In this document: one piece after another, positions 9,300 to 19,349 of the stretch | Position numbering within the stretch: position 1 is the stretch's first letter | Layout of the letters: each line of letters starts with the position of its first letter | DNA from: Spirochaetota bacterium | Lineage (GTDB): Bacteria; Spirochaetota; Spirochaetia; Treponematales; UBA12059 | Assembly: GCA_029547205.1 (NCBI GenBank) | Contig: JAKPPT010000122.1 | Coordinates: forward strand, 1 to 64,000 | Direction: 5' to 3' | Length of the DNA: 64,000 nt | The notes under the pieces: generated by a model | Told to the model about the DNA's origin: nothing | Databases searched by the model: none | Seen by the model: the letters and a program-made list of their open reading frames with translations, nothing else | Made by a program: the position numbers and the translations under genes

Positions 9300-9918
9300 A
9301 TAAGTTTTTATCCTTGATATACTCGCTGATAGATTTCGGACAAAGCCATTCCCAGCCTTTTTTCTCCTGAATTCTCTTACGTACCATTGTTGAGGATATT
9401 TCAATGAGCGGATTATGTGCTCTTTCATGCGGAAAATCTATTGAGGCTGCAATAGCACTTCTTCGTGCTACAATTATTCGAGCAAGCTCGAGAATTTTTT
9501 GTGGGTTTTTCCAGGTAAAAAATTTATCCGCCAGATCATCACCAATGATGAGGTATGGAGGCTGTGCAGTGCAATAGCCGCTATACTGAGAAGATCCATA
9601 CAAATTCTCAAGTGTTGTGATAGTATACGAAATATCCTGTGCTTTTATTTCCCAATCCAGGACTTCGAGACGTGCATCATACTGTTTAAGCAATTCAGTC
9701 ATTGCAAGCCTCTCATCTGCACCAGGATCAGCTTCGAGCATTTTGTGTGGAGGAATATAGCATGGAACAAGAAGCAATTTTGAAAGATTAAATTCACTGA
9801 TTATTTCCTGAGCTAAAATAATGTGTCCCAGATGTGGAGGATTAAACGTGCCCCCTAAAATCCCTAACGTCATCTCACCATGCCTTCTCGGTATTAAATT
9901 GTTCTTCATACTTAACAA
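9283..9918 (-). CDS. nadD: Nicotinate-nucleotide adenylyltransferase
   Basis: GILGGTFNPPHLGHIILAQE; ISSTMVRKRI. Confidence 0.95.
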   Translation of the reverse strand: MLSMKNNLIPRRHGEMTLGILGGTFNPPHLGHIILAQEIISEFNLSKLLLVPCYIPPHKMLEADPGADERLAMTELLKQYDARLEVLDWEIKAQDISYTITTLENLYGSSQYSGYCTAQPPYLIIGDDLADKFFTWKNPQKILELARIIVARRSAIAASIDFPHERAHNPLIEISSTMVRKRIQEKKGWEWLCPKSISEYIKDKNLYGTGK

Positions 9919-10894
9919 GCTGCTCAGCGAAATAGCGAGACAGTTCTTTGAGTCCTATTCCATTCACAACCGATATTCCTAGGACCGTTTCCTGGTTATA
10001 TTTCTTTTTCAGCTCCTCCAGTCTTTCTTGTGTTGCTTCTAAATCAAGTTTAGTTCCTACAATTACTCGCGGTTTTTGAGCAAGATCAGGAGAGTAGCTC
10101 TTAAGCTCCTCAATCAATACATCAAATGCTTCTAAATAATCATCGAGCGATAAATCGATGAGAAATGCAAGGGCTGCAGTTCGCGCAATGTGTTTTAAAA
10201 ATTTTAGTCCCAACCCCAATCCCTCATGAGCTCCTTCGATAATTCCAGGAATATCAGCTATAATGATATCTCTGTCACCGATGGTAAGAACACCTAGATT
10301 GGGAATTTTTGTTGTGAAGGGATAGGGTGCAATTTTAGGTCTGGCATTGGTAAACGCATTGAGCAGGCTTGATTTGCCAGCATTGGGAAACCCAACTAAA
10401 CCAATATCAGCCATAAGCTGCAGTTCCACTTTGAGAACTCTTGTCTCTCCCGGTTTTCCTGGTAACGCAATACGCGGTGCCTGATTGGTACTAGTTTTAA
10501 AATGCGTATTACCCCATCCGCCATTTCCACCACGCAAAAAAACCCAGCCTTCCTGTTCAGTACCAGTAAACTCGCGAATGATCTCTCCAGTTTCAGCATC
10601 CTTAATTATTGTGCCAGGTGGTACTGGAACAATTACATCTTCACCATCTTTACCATGACAATTTTTTCCCATACCATCTTGACCATTTTTCGCAAAAAAT
10701 GTCTGACGATACCGTAAATGTGCAAGTGTACGTAAATTATGTTTTACAACAAAAACAACATCCCCGCCCCTGCCACCATCTCCGCCAGCAGGGCCGCCAT
10801 ATGGGATGTACTTTTCTCGCCGAAAAGCTATACAACCATTCCCGCCTTTTCCAGAGCCTACGGTTATTGTTGCTTCATCTGCAAATTTGTTCAT
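9875..10894 (-). CDS. obgE: GTPase Obg/CgtA
   Basis: FADEATITVGSGKGGNGCIAFRREKYIPYGGPAGGDGGRGG; GFPNAGKSSLLNAFTNARPKIAPYPFTT. Confidence 0.97.
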   Translation of the reverse strand: MNKFADEATITVGSGKGGNGCIAFRREKYIPYGGPAGGDGGRGGDVVFVVKHNLRTLAHLRYRQTFFAKNGQDGMGKNCHGKDGEDVIVPVPPGTIIKDAETGEIIREFTGTEQEGWVFLRGGNGGWGNTHFKTSTNQAPRIALPGKPGETRVLKVELQLMADIGLVGFPNAGKSSLLNAFTNARPKIAPYPFTTKIPNLGVLTIGDRDIIIADIPGIIEGAHEGLGLGLKFLKHIARTAALAFLIDLSLDDYLEAFDVLIEELKSYSPDLAQKPRVIVGTKLDLEATQERLEELKKKYNQETVLGISVVNGIGLKELSRYFAEQLVKYEEQFNTEKAW

Positions 10895-10924
10895 AGATAT
10901 TCCAAGTATAACAAATAATAGTGA

Positions 10925-10960
10925 TAAAAAAAAACACCCCGGCTGTATCCGCGGTGTCTT
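10925..10960 (-). terminator. Rho-independent terminator between rpmA and obg
   Basis: Minus strand ACACCGCGG-atacag-CCGGGGTGT followed by a run of T. Confidence 0.75.
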
Positions 10961-11008
10961 TCTCACATGCATGTGAATACAAAAAATTCAGTATCGTATC
11001 AGATAAGC

Positions 11009-11248
11009 TTACTGAATTGCTTCGACATGTACAAACTTTTTGCCCTTTACTTCTTTGAAAGAAACTTTACCATCAACAAGAGCAAATAAGGTATAATCTG
11101 TACCCATGCCGACATTTTTACCGGGATGAATACGGGTTCCACGCTGTCGCACGATAATCGCTCCAGCATTGATTACTTCGTTTGCATATGCCTTTATTCC
11201 CATGCTATGGGGATTAGAATCACGGCCATTAACACCTTTATGCGGCAT
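11009..11248 (-). CDS. rpmA: 50S ribosomal protein L27
   Basis: [15 protein letters not shown]...[34 protein letters not shown] upstream of ATG. Confidence 0.97.
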   Translation of the reverse strand: MPHKGVNGRDSNPHSMGIKAYANEVINAGAIIVRQRGTRIHPGKNVGMGTDYTLFALVDGKVSFKEVKGKKFVHVEAIQ

Positions 11249-11249
11249 G

Positions 11250-11603
11250 TCAACCTCCAGTATATTGTATAACCATCTGTACTGCCTCAGGATATTCCCG
11301 CTGCACTACTGTAAATCCTTTAATCAAAAATTCTGTAATACTTTGAAGTTTTTCTGTATATTCTGTTCTATACATACCAACTTCAAACCAGAGCTTGCCT
11401 GGTTCAGGAGCATCTCCTTGTAACGTAATGCCCCTTACATCGCGTATTGTCTCATAGGCAGTCTTTGCTAAAAGCGTTACTGCCCCGCATGCTACATTAC
11501 TGCCTCGCTTTTCATTACCTGCATGACCAGTAATATTGATTGCATGCAAAACGCTCTGGCTGTCAAGCACAATCTGAACTGTTACGTGATCAGACTCCGA
11601 CAA
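11250..11603 (-). CDS. prp: Prp/YsxB-type ribosomal-processing cysteine protease homologue
   Basis: [23 protein letters not shown] (conserved His and Cys), between L21 and L27. Confidence 0.88.
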   Translation of the reverse strand: MSESDHVTVQIVLDSQSVLHAINITGHAGNEKRGSNVACGAVTLLAKTAYETIRDVRGITLQGDAPEPGKLWFEVGMYRTEYTEKLQSITEFLIKGFTVVQREYPEAVQMVIQYTGG

Positions 11604-11901
11604 TTTCCTTTACCCTGAGCGTTGTATATTGCTGCCGATGCCCATAGGTTCTTCGATAATTTTTCTTTGATTTATACTTAAAAACAATAAGCTTTTTGCC
11701 TTTAACATGGTTTTCGACAACAGCTTTTACTTTTGCACCAGCAATATACGGAGCACCTACCTTAACTTCCTGATCAGAAAAAAGCATAACCGTATCAAAC
11801 TCAAGATTTGCTCCAGGTTCAGCATCAATCTTATCAACCTTGATCAGTTTATCCTGCTCTACTTTATACTGTTTGCCTTTAACATCTACAATTGCGTACA
11901 T
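11590..11901 (-). CDS. rplU: 50S ribosomal protein L21
   Basis: MYAIVDVKGKQYKVEQDKLIKVDKI...[19 protein letters not shown]. Confidence 0.95.
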   Translation of the reverse strand: MYAIVDVKGKQYKVEQDKLIKVDKIDAEPGANLEFDTVMLFSDQEVKVGAPYIAGAKVKAVVENHVKGKKLIVFKYKSKKNYRRTYGHRQQYTTLRVKEIVGV

Positions 11902-11995
11902 ATCTATCCTCATTCAAAAAAATTACTACAAAAATCGGTTATTGTTTATACTATAAAAACAATATGTTTGTCAACCAAACTTCACCATAGCACTA

Positions 11996-13738
11996 CTACA
12001 TTCTGTCTATTACATGTATACCAAGAAGTCCCATACAGAGCTCTAATACCTGTGCAGTTCCTTTTGCTAAGGCAAGCCGTCTCTGTTTATCATGTGGAGC
12101 AGCAGTAAGCACTGGACACTTTTCATAAAAAGCATGAAATAACGAAGCAAGGTTATAGAGATACCCACACAGTCTATGCGGCTCAAGACTCCGCTCTACC
12201 TGATGCAGGTAATCACCTGCTTTAAGCAATTCCAATGCAAGCTGGCGTTCTTCGGGAACAGCAAAAGTATCAACCAATGCAGTAAAGGTTGATTCGTCGA
12301 GTCCTGCCTTCCGGAAAATACTTTTAATTCTTACATATGCATTCTGTAGGTAGGGAGCAGTGTTACCATCAAATGATAGCATACGATCCCAGTTAAATAC
12401 ATAATCTTTTACTCTATCATTACTCAAATCTGCATATTTTACTGCGCCAATACCAATTGCCTGAGCAATTTTTTTCTGTTCATCGAGCGGAATATCTTTT
12501 GCCTTCTCATGCACAATTGCGAAGGCACGGTTAATTGCTTCGGTTAAAACATCATAGAGTTTTACGCTCTCTCCACTCCGAGTCTTAAAAGGCTTGCCGT
12601 CTTCACCCAGGATACTGCCAAAGGCAACATGTTCTGCACGTACTGGTTCCTGTAACCAGCCAGCTTTTTTTGCTGCTGCAAAAATCATTGCAAAATGCTG
12701 TGCCTGAGGAGCACCTACCACATACAGGAGACGAGATGCATGTAAATCCAGAATACGATGCCGAATTGCTGCTAAATCTGTAGTGTCATAACCAAAACCG
12801 CCATCACTCTTCTGTACAATGAGTGGCACCGGTTCCTTGTTTTTCCCGGTTATTTCATCAATAAACACACAAACCGCACCATTACTCATGACAGCAATGC
12901 CTTTACCGAGGAGTTCCTGAACAATACCTGGCAGCATGTCATTGTAAAAACTTTCCGGATAATAATCGCTCTCTTCAAGCGTAACATCCAGCATGTGGTA
13001 AATTTCCGCAAAATGACGTTTTGATTCCTCAATTAAAGCTCTCCAGAGTTTCAGTGTTGTCTCATCGCCACTCTGCAAGAGCACTACACGTTTTCTTGCA
13101 CGCTCTGCAAATGCAGGGTCTGTATCAAAGCGCTGTTTTGCTTCCTGGTATAGTGCATTTAAGTCACTTATTTGGTGATCGCTCGCAAGATCCCATGATG
13201 TATCTACAAGGTTTTCGATGAGCATACCAAACTGAGTGCCCCAGTCTCCAAGATGATTCCGTTTTAATACTGTATGCCCAAGAAATTCCAGAATCCGCAC
13301 TAACGCATCTCCAATAATTGTTGAACGGAGATGACCGATATGCATTTCTTTTGCAACATTCGGTGCTGAATAGTCAATAGCTATGATATCGTGTTTTTGA
13401 CTCTCAGGAATACCACAGCGTGAGTCATTGAGCATCGCGCTTATACACGTTCCAATATACGCATCAGCCAATGTAATATTGATAAAACCAGGTCCGGCTA
13501 TTTCGGTCTTTACAATAATCGAATTCTGAGGAAGAGCCTGCGCAATTTTTTCTGCTATTTCTCGCGGTGCTTTCCCAAATGTCTTTGCAAGTTGCATAGC
13601 ACAGTTTATTTGCACATCACCAAAACGTGAATCTGCTGCAAATCGCACAACGGGATCAAAGCTGCTATATTCAGGACCACACACCTCTATCAGCGCTTGT
13701 TGTACAAGCATACGAATATCATTGAGAACCTGTACCAT
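11996..13738 (-). CDS. argS: Arginyl-tRNA synthetase
   Basis: DYSAPNVAKEMHIGHLRSTIIGDALVRILEFLGH; C-terminal anticodon-binding domain. Confidence 0.97.
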   Translation of the reverse strand: MVQVLNDIRMLVQQALIEVCGPEYSSFDPVVRFAADSRFGDVQINCAMQLAKTFGKAPREIAEKIAQALPQNSIIVKTEIAGPGFINITLADAYIGTCISAMLNDSRCGIPESQKHDIIAIDYSAPNVAKEMHIGHLRSTIIGDALVRILEFLGHTVLKRNHLGDWGTQFGMLIENLVDTSWDLASDHQISDLNALYQEAKQRFDTDPAFAERARKRVVLLQSGDETTLKLWRALIEESKRHFAEIYHMLDVTLEESDYYPESFYNDMLPGIVQELLGKGIAVMSNGAVCVFIDEITGKNKEPVPLIVQKSDGGFGYDTTDLAAIRHRILDLHASRLLYVVGAPQAQHFAMIFAAAKKAGWLQEPVRAEHVAFGSILGEDGKPFKTRSGESVKLYDVLTEAINRAFAIVHEKAKDIPLDEQKKIAQAIGIGAVKYADLSNDRVKDYVFNWDRMLSFDGNTAPYLQNAYVRIKSIFRKAGLDESTFTALVDTFAVPEERQLALELLKAGDYLHQVERSLEPHRLCGYLYNLASLFHAFYEKCPVLTAAPHDKQRRLALAKGTAQVLELCMGLLGIHVIDRM

Positions 13739-13906
13739 ACTGTTTCCTTACCATAAAAATTGAGTGGATATTGTACTCTGAAAACCCATTGCAATACAAG
13801 GTTACTGAAGTATTAACCTGCGATTTAGAAAATATACGTTGTGGGCACGATGCATGATACTGAATACTTTTATTCAAAAAGAACTGAATGCGTTTGCTAT
13901 GTATTG

Positions 13907-14890
13907 TTATTGTAAAATTGACTCAAATGCATGTAACACGTGCGGTTTTAGATCTTCCAATGTGCTCTGTACATAAGCCCCTGCAGCATGTTTGTGTCCC
14001 CCTCCTCCAAAACTTTCAGCAATTTTTCCAACATCTACCCATGCTTTAGAGCGGAGACCTATTGTACAGTAATCCGGTTTTTCCTGCCGGATAATGACTA
14101 CCACTTCACTGTTTTCTACTGTCATGAGAAGCTGATAGAGCATATCGGAATCACGCGACTCAACACCATATCGTTCTTGATCACTCAGTGTAAGCCAGGA
14201 AAATAACAGCTGATTGTTATAGTATGACTCTGTTCGGAGGAGAAGCTCACCCAGCAACTTTCGGTTTCCAAGCTGTTTGCCCCCGCTCATGGCATAAAAT
14301 GCCTGTTTTGGAGAAGCTCCTGCATCTACAAGCCGTGCAACTGCGTTAAAATATTTTCCGCTACCTGTTTCCAAATGTCTAAAAAACCCTGTATCAGTTG
14401 CTACACCGAAAAAGAGAAGCTCAGCTATTTCTTTTGATAAAGCATAGTGAGCTTCTTCAAGTATTTCCTGTATCAAAAATGCTGTTGCAGGAGCTTGAAT
14501 ATCGACAAAACAAATCTGCCCTTCTGGTCTCCCGGAAGCATGGTGATCTATAAAAAGCATGGGAAGAATTTCAGGGAACTCCGTTGACTCAAAACCAGTT
14601 CGAGATATGTTCGAACAGTCAATAATGATGAGAGCAGTGCTGTCTGAAAATACCGGCAGCGTTTTCTCAAAATAACACTCAAAAGATTTTATCTCTGTCC
14701 GTAAAAAGGGACCAGCTGAAACTATATGAACATGTTTCCCTTGCTGGGTAAGATATCGGCCTAGAGCCAGCTGGCTTCCAATGCAATCGCCATCAGGTTC
14801 TTTATGCCCAATAATGACATACTGTTCATATTTTGACAGGAAACTCAATATTTCCGGTATGAGTTCACTAGTTTGTTGAAAACACTGCAC
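13907..14890 (-). CDS. nrnA: DHH/DHHA1 phosphoesterase (NrnA-like oligoribonuclease/pAp phosphatase)
   Basis: GHKEPDGDCIGSQLALGRYL, LFIDHHASG, C-terminal FGGGGHKHAAGA. Confidence 0.9.
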   Translation of the reverse strand: MQCFQQTSELIPEILSFLSKYEQYVIIGHKEPDGDCIGSQLALGRYLTQQGKHVHIVSAGPFLRTEIKSFECYFEKTLPVFSDSTALIIIDCSNISRTGFESTEFPEILPMLFIDHHASGRPEGQICFVDIQAPATAFLIQEILEEAHYALSKEIAELLFFGVATDTGFFRHLETGSGKYFNAVARLVDAGASPKQAFYAMSGGKQLGNRKLLGELLLRTESYYNNQLLFSWLTLSDQERYGVESRDSDMLYQLLMTVENSEVVVIIRQEKPDYCTIGLRSKAWVDVGKIAESFGGGGHKHAAGAYVQSTLEDLKPHVLHAFESILQ

Positions 14891-14899
14891 AATTATACC

Positions 14900-15340
14900 T
14901 TAGGGAGTCAGTTTTATTGCATCAACCTTGAACTTATCTCCCGGATCGCCTTCCAGCGTGCCCCATGTTGGATCATTGAAGTTATCTTTTACATATAATT
15001 TTACATGGCTAAATGATCCATCGGAACGATAGTAAATGACTGCGTATGGTCCAATGGGACCCCGAACGCGTATCATGACCGCTTTTCCACCAGCCTTAAA
15101 CCACGATGCCGGTACATAAAAATCAGCAAAAGTGCTTTCACTTTTCTGATAGATTACTCGATAGCCCTGTGCATGCACAAAAATTTTAACAACATTTACT
15201 GTTATAGGATATAAATCTGACGGAGACCGTATCGAATTGCTTTTATCAAGCTGGCTACTTCCTGGATTTGATTGCGCAAGTGCAAACGGCAGTACAGCAA
15301 CACATACAATTACAGCTAGTACACCAAGTATCTTCTTCAT
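14900..15340 (-). CDS. Secreted hypothetical protein with signal peptide
   Basis: MKKILGVLAVIVCVAVLPFALAQS signal peptide; start taken as internal ATG at 15340. Confidence 0.6.
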   Translation of the reverse strand: MKKILGVLAVIVCVAVLPFALAQSNPGSSQLDKSNSIRSPSDLYPITVNVVKIFVHAQGYRVIYQKSESTFADFYVPASWFKAGGKAVMIRVRGPIGPYAVIYYRSDGSFSHVKLYVKDNFNDPTWGTLEGDPGDKFKVDAIKLTP

Positions 15341-15477
15341 TCCGACACCTCCGAAATTGGTAATTTGCCCCAAAATTTAGTATTACTGTAAGTATACTTG
15401 AGGATATTAAATATTGCAAGCAAAAGAAAAAGTATGATTAGCTTTATCTATTAGTAATTTTATGCAATACTATCATC

Positions 15478-16134
15478 ATGCAGCTTATAATCCAGAGTAA
15501 GGCACTTGCTGATGCAATACTTGCTGTACTCCTGACACAGTGGCCGGGTGTTGGTACAGATCTACAGTATAAGAACTGTTTTGAGCTCATTATTGCTGTC
15601 ATTCTTTCTGCACAATGTACCGATGAACAGGTCAACAAGGTAACACCTGCTCTCTTTGCTAACTGGCCAGATCCAGCATCGCTTGCAACGGCCCCTCTCG
15701 AAGCACTTGAAAAGGCTGTGTATTCCACAGGGTTTTATAAACATAAAGCGCAGCACATAAAAGAGACAGCGCGTATTATAGCAGAAACCTATAGTGGCAG
15801 GGTGCCAGAAACATTTGAAGCACTGCTTGAGCTACCTGGCGTGGGAAGAAAAACAGCCCACCTCGTGCAAAGTCTCTGTCATAATAAACCAGGGCTCATC
15901 ATCGATACCCATGTACTCAGGATAACACAACGCACTGGACTTGCGCTCTCCAGTAATCCATATAAAACTGAAAAAATTCTCGCATCAATCATTACAGAGG
16001 AACTCCATGCCAGAGCTTCGTTTGCTCTCAACCGTCAGGCAAAACATATTTGCACTGCCCGAAAACCTCAATGCGAAATCTGTTCCATCAATGCTCTCTG
16101 CAGAACGTATAGTCCAGGAAATTTTTCTCAATAA
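15478..16134 (+). CDS. nth: Endonuclease III
   Basis: HhH LPGVGRKTAHLV, IIDTHV, C-terminal 4Fe-4S cysteines CTARKPQCEICSINALC. Confidence 0.95.
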   Translation: MQLIIQSKALADAILAVLLTQWPGVGTDLQYKNCFELIIAVILSAQCTDEQVNKVTPALFANWPDPASLATAPLEALEKAVYSTGFYKHKAQHIKETARIIAETYSGRVPETFEALLELPGVGRKTAHLVQSLCHNKPGLIIDTHVLRITQRTGLALSSNPYKTEKILASIITEELHARASFALNRQAKHICTARKPQCEICSINALCRTYSPGNFSQ

Positions 16135-16183
16135 ACCCTGTCTCACTGCATGTACTAGATCTTTTTCTTGTGTATAGTAGAGT

Positions 16184-17782
16184 ATGAACTACATCGAATC
16201 CCAAGGTAACTCAACCTGTGAAAACTCAGCAGTAAGTTCTTCCGTTAGTACCTGTAATGAAGCCGATGTTCTCAAATTGCTTGGTATAGCGTATCTATAC
16301 CCATACCAGCAGCTTGTAATTGCAAATGTGCTTGATGCTGTCACAAGCAGTGATGATGAAATACCTCATGCACAGCTTGTAATTCTACCCACAGGATTTG
16401 GGAAAAGTGTTTGTTTTCAAGTACCTGCGCTCATGATTAGGGGAATTACCATTATAGTATATCCACTTAAAGGGCTGATTGCCGATCAGGCAAGACGGTT
16501 ATCGAATTCTCCCAAACCTGTTTTCACAGTAACAGGAGATACTGGACAGGAAACATGGAACAAGCTCAAGCATACAGTTGCTACAAACCCAGACTGCATT
16601 ATTTTAACCAATCCAGAGACATTACAATCCTCTCTATTTTTAAATGTTATTCAACAAAAACCTCTCTGCCATCTTGTACTTGATGAAGCTCACTGTATTG
16701 CAGAATGGGGAGATACATTTCGTCCTGCATATCAGCAGGTAAATGAGTTTATCAAAAACTATAAACCACTTATGATTAGTGCATTTACCGCTACAGCATC
16801 TCCCCCTGTATTGCAGCGAATTGCTCATACAATTTTTGAAGACAATGCATATAAACTGGTAATGGCAACAACTGACAGACCTAATATTTACTATAAAAAT
16901 ATACAAACACTTAATAAACTTAAAACCCTCAAGCACCTCGTTGCTCATTGCAAAAAACCACTATTAATATTTACTAAATCCCGTACCAGCGCTGAAATTC
17001 TTGCTCATACTCTGCGCAGGACTTTTCCTTGTGAAACTGTTTACTTCTACCATGCTGGGCTCACTCAGTCAGAAAAAAAGCAGATAGAAACATGGTTCTT
17101 CTCATCGGAACAAGGGATACTCACAGCTACGTGCGCATACGGTATGGGCATGGATAAACAAAATATTCGAACAGTTATCCACTATGAAACACCGAACTCT
17201 ATGGAAGCCTATATCCAGGAAGCTGGAAGAGCTGGCCGCGATGGAGATGCTGCAACAGCGATACTGTTAACCGATTGGCAAGCACAAAATTCCTTTACCC
17301 ATCCAGAACTACCTGCATCGACGTATAATCCATCTCAAGCTATTACTACACTTGACAGAAGTCGACATGCAATAATGCAGTTTTATGCAGAACAAAATGA
17401 AACGTGCAGGAGAAATCTCTTACTTATCAGCATGGGTAATGAAAACGTTCCCTGCAACAATTGTGATGTATGCTGTAATGACATCACACCATATCCTCCT
17501 GAACTGAAATTGATACTTACTGTTATCAAGAAACATCCCTATCAGTTTACTATAAAAAAATTATCGCACTTTCTAAAAGGTATCACCAATCAGCTACTAT
17601 ATATCTCCGGTTATGGCACATTGTGTAATTGGGAACTCACAGACATAAATCTTATTATAGAAGCATTGCTTACTAAAGGATTACTAAAAGAAGCAAAAGG
17701 ATTAAGAAACGGTCTTATGTATGTTCCTCAGTCTCCTCTGGTCCACCTTCCTCCTGTTTCTGAGTCTCCTTTAGAGCTTTAG
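16184..17782 (+). CDS. recQ: RecQ-like ATP-dependent DNA helicase (zinc-binding and short RQC-like region, no obvious HRDC)
   Basis: PTGFGKSVCFQVPAL, LDEAHCIAEWGDTFRPAY, QEAGRAGRDG, Cys-rich CNNCDVCC. Confidence 0.88.
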   Translation: MNYIESQGNSTCENSAVSSSVSTCNEADVLKLLGIAYLYPYQQLVIANVLDAVTSSDDEIPHAQLVILPTGFGKSVCFQVPALMIRGITIIVYPLKGLIADQARRLSNSPKPVFTVTGDTGQETWNKLKHTVATNPDCIILTNPETLQSSLFLNVIQQKPLCHLVLDEAHCIAEWGDTFRPAYQQVNEFIKNYKPLMISAFTATASPPVLQRIAHTIFEDNAYKLVMATTDRPNIYYKNIQTLNKLKTLKHLVAHCKKPLLIFTKSRTSAEILAHTLRRTFPCETVYFYHAGLTQSEKKQIETWFFSSEQGILTATCAYGMGMDKQNIRTVIHYETPNSMEAYIQEAGRAGRDGDAATAILLTDWQAQNSFTHPELPASTYNPSQAITTLDRSRHAIMQFYAEQNETCRRNLLLISMGNENVPCNNCDVCCNDITPYPPELKLILTVIKKHPYQFTIKKLSHFLKGITNQLLYISGYGTLCNWELTDINLIIEALLTKGLLKEAKGLRNGLMYVPQSPLVHLPPVSESPLEL

Positions 17783-17975
17783 GTTGTTTGGGCGTTTTTG
17801 CAGGCATTTTTATTATAGGTTTTTTAGGTTTCTTTTTTTTGTAGAGTTCAGCAAGTTCTCTGAACGCTATAATTAAAAGAATAAAAAAAACGAGCGTTAC
17901 GATGAGACGCCAATCCTGGAGTACTTCAAGCGAAAGTTTTAATCGGTCTATCCATGATAGGTTTTCAATGTTCAT
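17715..17975 (-). CDS. Small single-TM hypothetical protein with basic/acidic C-terminal tail
   Basis: 86 aa, LIVTLVFFILLIIAF TM followed by KKKKPKKPIIK...; overlaps the 3' end of the recQ-like ORF antisense. Confidence 0.5.
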   Translation of the reverse strand: MNIENLSWIDRLKLSLEVLQDWRLIVTLVFFILLIIAFRELAELYKKKKPKKPIIKMPAKTPKQPKALKETQKQEEGGPEETEEHT

Positions 17976-18002
17976 GGTATTAATCCTGTACCATTCTAAA
18001 GT

Positions 18003-19226
18003 TTAGACATCAAGGGCTTCCTCTGCTTGAGCAAGCGTTTCTACACCATATAGTATTCGTGAAAGCTCTAGTTCAAGCTCTTCGTCAATATCGATAAACT
18101 GAATACCATAATAAAAATTTGCAGAATCACTGTAACCGCGAACGATTTTCCCGGTAAGCTCTATTTTTTTTTCTGGTAGAATCATAGTTATTATTAAACA
18201 GTAACCCTTTTTGAGGAGTAAGGGATAAATTTCTTTTGATAAGGATAACAAACATCCTCCGGGAGTTATGTCGATAAGCTGTGGTTCAACATGCTCGGGT
18301 TCTGCTTTCCCGGTATGAAAATAATCAGATTTATGGAGATGATAGGAAAGCACATGGGCAAACTCCCATGCAAAGTCCAGTTCGTTTATACCCAGCGGCT
18401 GACTGAGCCTATAATCATTCATGAGATACACATACCCTACCGTATACTGAAAGTACTGAATGGGAACATACAGTTCGGAAATTATATGGTTATCTGATTT
18501 TTTGAGGTTTGATTTACCCAATGTCTCTACATCCAGGAAAATTGTTGGTCCTTCATAGGCTTCCAACATTTCACGGGAAATTAGCCTATCGTCAGCAAGC
18601 TCTGCTTGAGACGGTAGTGGCTTTTTTGTATCAGGAATTAAGAGTGCTCTCGCATAATGCACAATGAGCCGTTCTTCAATTTTTGAAGGTTCCTTTCCCG
18701 GCTGGAACATAACAATCCCATTAACAACGGACAAACCATTAGCTTTGTACTTAAACTCAGTAACGAGTGTGCGTAAATCATTCTTACCCTTCCAGTTAAC
18801 AGTTTCTGGAAGATATACATCATCACTTTCTGATGATTCTGGAAAATTAATTTTAAGATTCCGGTTTTTAATTGTAACATACATTTTAAGATCATGCGGA
18901 GGCGGTAATCGTATATGCCTACGTTTTGGCGCCTTATACATGGTATCAGGAATACCTAAAAAAAATAAGTTGCCTTCGACTTTTCGGATTTTAGTTGAAA
19001 AAATAAACCGTTGACTTGCATGAAACCCATAACAGGTAATTCGTTCCCATGACTTAAATGTATCATACGTATCCTTAAGAACCTGAAGCACAAGAAATTC
19101 TTTTGTAACAGCATGTACAGAACTCATACCGTTTTTACCCGGTCCAAGCAACAGCAAGTTTCCATGCGATTTTGCAAGCTGCTGTAAAATAAAATCACGC
19201 TCAACCCTGGTAATCAGCACACCCAT
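18003..19226 (-). CDS. PilZ-domain (c-di-GMP receptor-like) protein
   Basis: RRHIRLPPP and LIDITPGGCLLSLSKE...GKIVRGYSDSANFYYGIQFIDI. Confidence 0.75.
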   Translation of the reverse strand: MGVLITRVERDFILQQLAKSHGNLLLLGPGKNGMSSVHAVTKEFLVLQVLKDTYDTFKSWERITCYGFHASQRFIFSTKIRKVEGNLFFLGIPDTMYKAPKRRHIRLPPPHDLKMYVTIKNRNLKINFPESSESDDVYLPETVNWKGKNDLRTLVTEFKYKANGLSVVNGIVMFQPGKEPSKIEERLIVHYARALLIPDTKKPLPSQAELADDRLISREMLEAYEGPTIFLDVETLGKSNLKKSDNHIISELYVPIQYFQYTVGYVYLMNDYRLSQPLGINELDFAWEFAHVLSYHLHKSDYFHTGKAEPEHVEPQLIDITPGGCLLSLSKEIYPLLLKKGYCLIITMILPEKKIELTGKIVRGYSDSANFYYGIQFIDIDEELELELSRILYGVETLAQAEEALDV

Positions 19227-19349
19227 TAGTTTCTCCCTACAAAATTTTAAGTACCATGAAATTGCCTAACTCACTTTATACTACAATAATATATAAGAAT
19301 TTGCATTAACTCAATAAAAAGTTTATTGTGAGCACTTGTTTTACGAGAA

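Noticed and set aside
9875-10972. Longer obg ORF starting at 10972
   Set aside because: N-terminal extension MHVRKTPRIQPGCFF... is translated terminator hairpin; conserved Obg N-terminus starts at 10894
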